From an uncultured Bacteroidales bacterium (GTDB taxonomy: Bacteria > Bacteroidota > Bacteroidia > Bacteroidales > Tenuifilaceae), in NCBI GenBank assembly GCA_937915475.1, contig CALGIR010000065.1, positions 1 through 6,889 of the forward strand: a stretch of DNA of 6,889 bases, given 5' to 3'. Position 1 is the stretch's first letter; the number at the start of each line of letters is the position of its first letter. The notes under the pieces are model-generated. The model saw only the letters and a program-made list of their open reading frames with translations. It was not told the DNA's origin and did no database searches. Shown here piece by piece: positions 6,015 to 6,889 of the stretch. The position numbers and the translations under genes were made by a program.

Positions 6015-6889
6015 ATGAGGCAAATCTTACTCACAATATTTATTACGGGATTCTGTATTCAAGGTTTTGGACAACAGACTCTATCGTTGGCCGACTGCAA
6101 AAGTCTGGCACTTGAACAAAATTTTAAAATCAGAATCGCAAGGGAAGACATTGGTACAAGCGAGGCTCTTTCGCTGTCGGCTCGTACAAACTTCTTCCCA
6201 AACATTAGCGCTAACGGGCTTTATAATCGTTCTAACAGAAAGTTAAGCCTCCTTAGCGGCGATGCACTAGTGCCCGTAGTACCATTCAGCTCAATTAATC
6301 CCGAAACAGGGCAATTTGACCCAAACCTCGACCCTGCAAATACATTTGTCTTTAACCCCATTAGCGGTGGTATGCTTCACGATAAGGACGGAAATCCAGT
6401 ATTCCAAAATTATACTTGGCTTCCTCAAAATCAATTTGAAATAGGAAACAAAAACCTTTTTATGGCGGGAGCAAACCTCACCCAACCAATTTATATGGGA
6501 GGTAAAATCCGTGAGCTATACCGAATAAGTAAGTTAAACAATAAAATAGCAGAGCTAAAGCTCACACACGAGCAAAACGAGCTAATGTACAGTGTTGAGG
6601 AGAACTACTGGAGAGTTATTTCTGTTCAGGAAAAGGTGAAAATGCTTGAGAATTACATTAACCTACTCTCTAAGCTTAAAATAGACCTGGAGGGACTTTA
6701 CAACGAGGGTATTATTATTAAAAATGATATTCTTAGGGTTGATGTAAAAACCAACGAGGCACAGCTAAACCTATTTAAGGCAACCAACGGGTTAAAACTA
6801 TCGCAAATGGCGCTATGCCAGCTTATTGGACTACCCTTCGAAACAGAAATCCTTTTGGCAGATAGCCTTGGAGGCAATTCGCTAGAGCT
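6015..6889 (+). CDS. TolC family outer-membrane efflux protein (partial, first 291 codons)
   Basis: The gene runs off the right edge of the window without a stop. It was found by translating from the ATG at 6015, four bases after the TetR stop. The protein opens with a signal peptide (MRQILLTIFITGFCIQGFGQ) and the usual TolC start, LSLADCKSLALEQN. Further landmarks are the QPIYMGGKI segment at about residues 157-165, ENYWRVIS, and a long helical stretch with NDILRVDVKTNEAQ and the LCQLIGLP ending of the first structural repeat. TolC proteins form trimeric channels through the outer membrane for efflux pumps or type I secretion. About 65 residues (roughly 75-140, rich in Pro, Asn and Asp) lie before the QPIYMGG strand. 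I recall such an insert in other Bacteroidota TolC proteins. Behind a TetR regulator, the expected next genes are a membrane-fusion protein and an RND or ABC transporter, but these are outside the window. Confidence 0.9.
   Translation, partial: MRQILLTIFITGFCIQGFGQQTLSLADCKSLALEQNFKIRIAREDIGTSEALSLSARTNFFPNISANGLYNRSNRKLSLLSGDALVPVVPFSSINPETGQFDPNLDPANTFVFNPISGGMLHDKDGNPVFQNYTWLPQNQFEIGNKNLFMAGANLTQPIYMGGKIRELYRISKLNNKIAELKLTHEQNELMYSVEENYWRVISVQEKVKMLENYINLLSKLKIDLEGLYNEGIIIKNDILRVDVKTNEAQLNLFKATNGLKLSQMALCQLIGLPFETEILLADSLGGNSLE

Noticed and set aside
6291..6485. Minus-strand open frame of 64 codons inside the TolC gene
   Set aside because: It overlaps the TolC coding sequence, which is supported by signal peptide and family motifs. 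The frame encodes nothing recognisable.

Overview
The window looks like a chromosomal segment of a Bacteroidota bacterium, probably of the order Bacteroidales. Gene starts lack Shine-Dalgarno sequences and sit in A/T-rich leaders. Several intergenic regions carry the Bacteroidota-type -7 box TAnnTTTG, once with a correctly spaced TTTG -33 box. The protein families also fit: a short-chain (SDR-type) threonine dehydrogenase and a TolC protein in an efflux-type operon. The assignment rests on these features and not on a database match.

Layout from left to right. A secreted TraB/GumN-family protein (136-981, minus) is followed by an A/T-rich two-gene unit, also on the minus strand: a small DUF6978-like protein (1989-2381), then a DUF1828/DUF1829 protein (1163-1933). 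These two look like accessory genes set between housekeeping genes, and an exact 10-bp direct repeat (AAGCAAGTTA) lies outside each end of the pair. Next come the two enzymes of threonine-to-glycine breakdown, transcribed away from each other: tdh (2596-3558, minus) and kbl (3985-5175, plus). The 426-bp region between them has promoter-like boxes for both genes and a cluster of short repeated motifs. Each enzyme gene ends at a clear intrinsic terminator. On the right, a TetR-family regulator (5396-6010, plus), with a good promoter and an upstream inverted repeat, is followed after 4 bases by a TolC-family outer-membrane protein (6015 to the window end, incomplete). This arrangement is typical of a regulated efflux operon whose remaining genes would lie beyond the window.

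How the genes work together. Tdh oxidises L-threonine to 2-amino-3-oxobutyrate, and Kbl cleaves this with CoA into glycine and acetyl-CoA. The shared divergent control region suggests coordinated expression. The TetR protein probably controls itself and the downstream efflux genes. The DUF6978/DUF1828 pair is the least understood part of the window and the best candidate for an undescribed system, possibly toxin-antitoxin-like or defence-related. That function is inference only. No RNA genes, CRISPR arrays, transposases or phage structural genes were seen.
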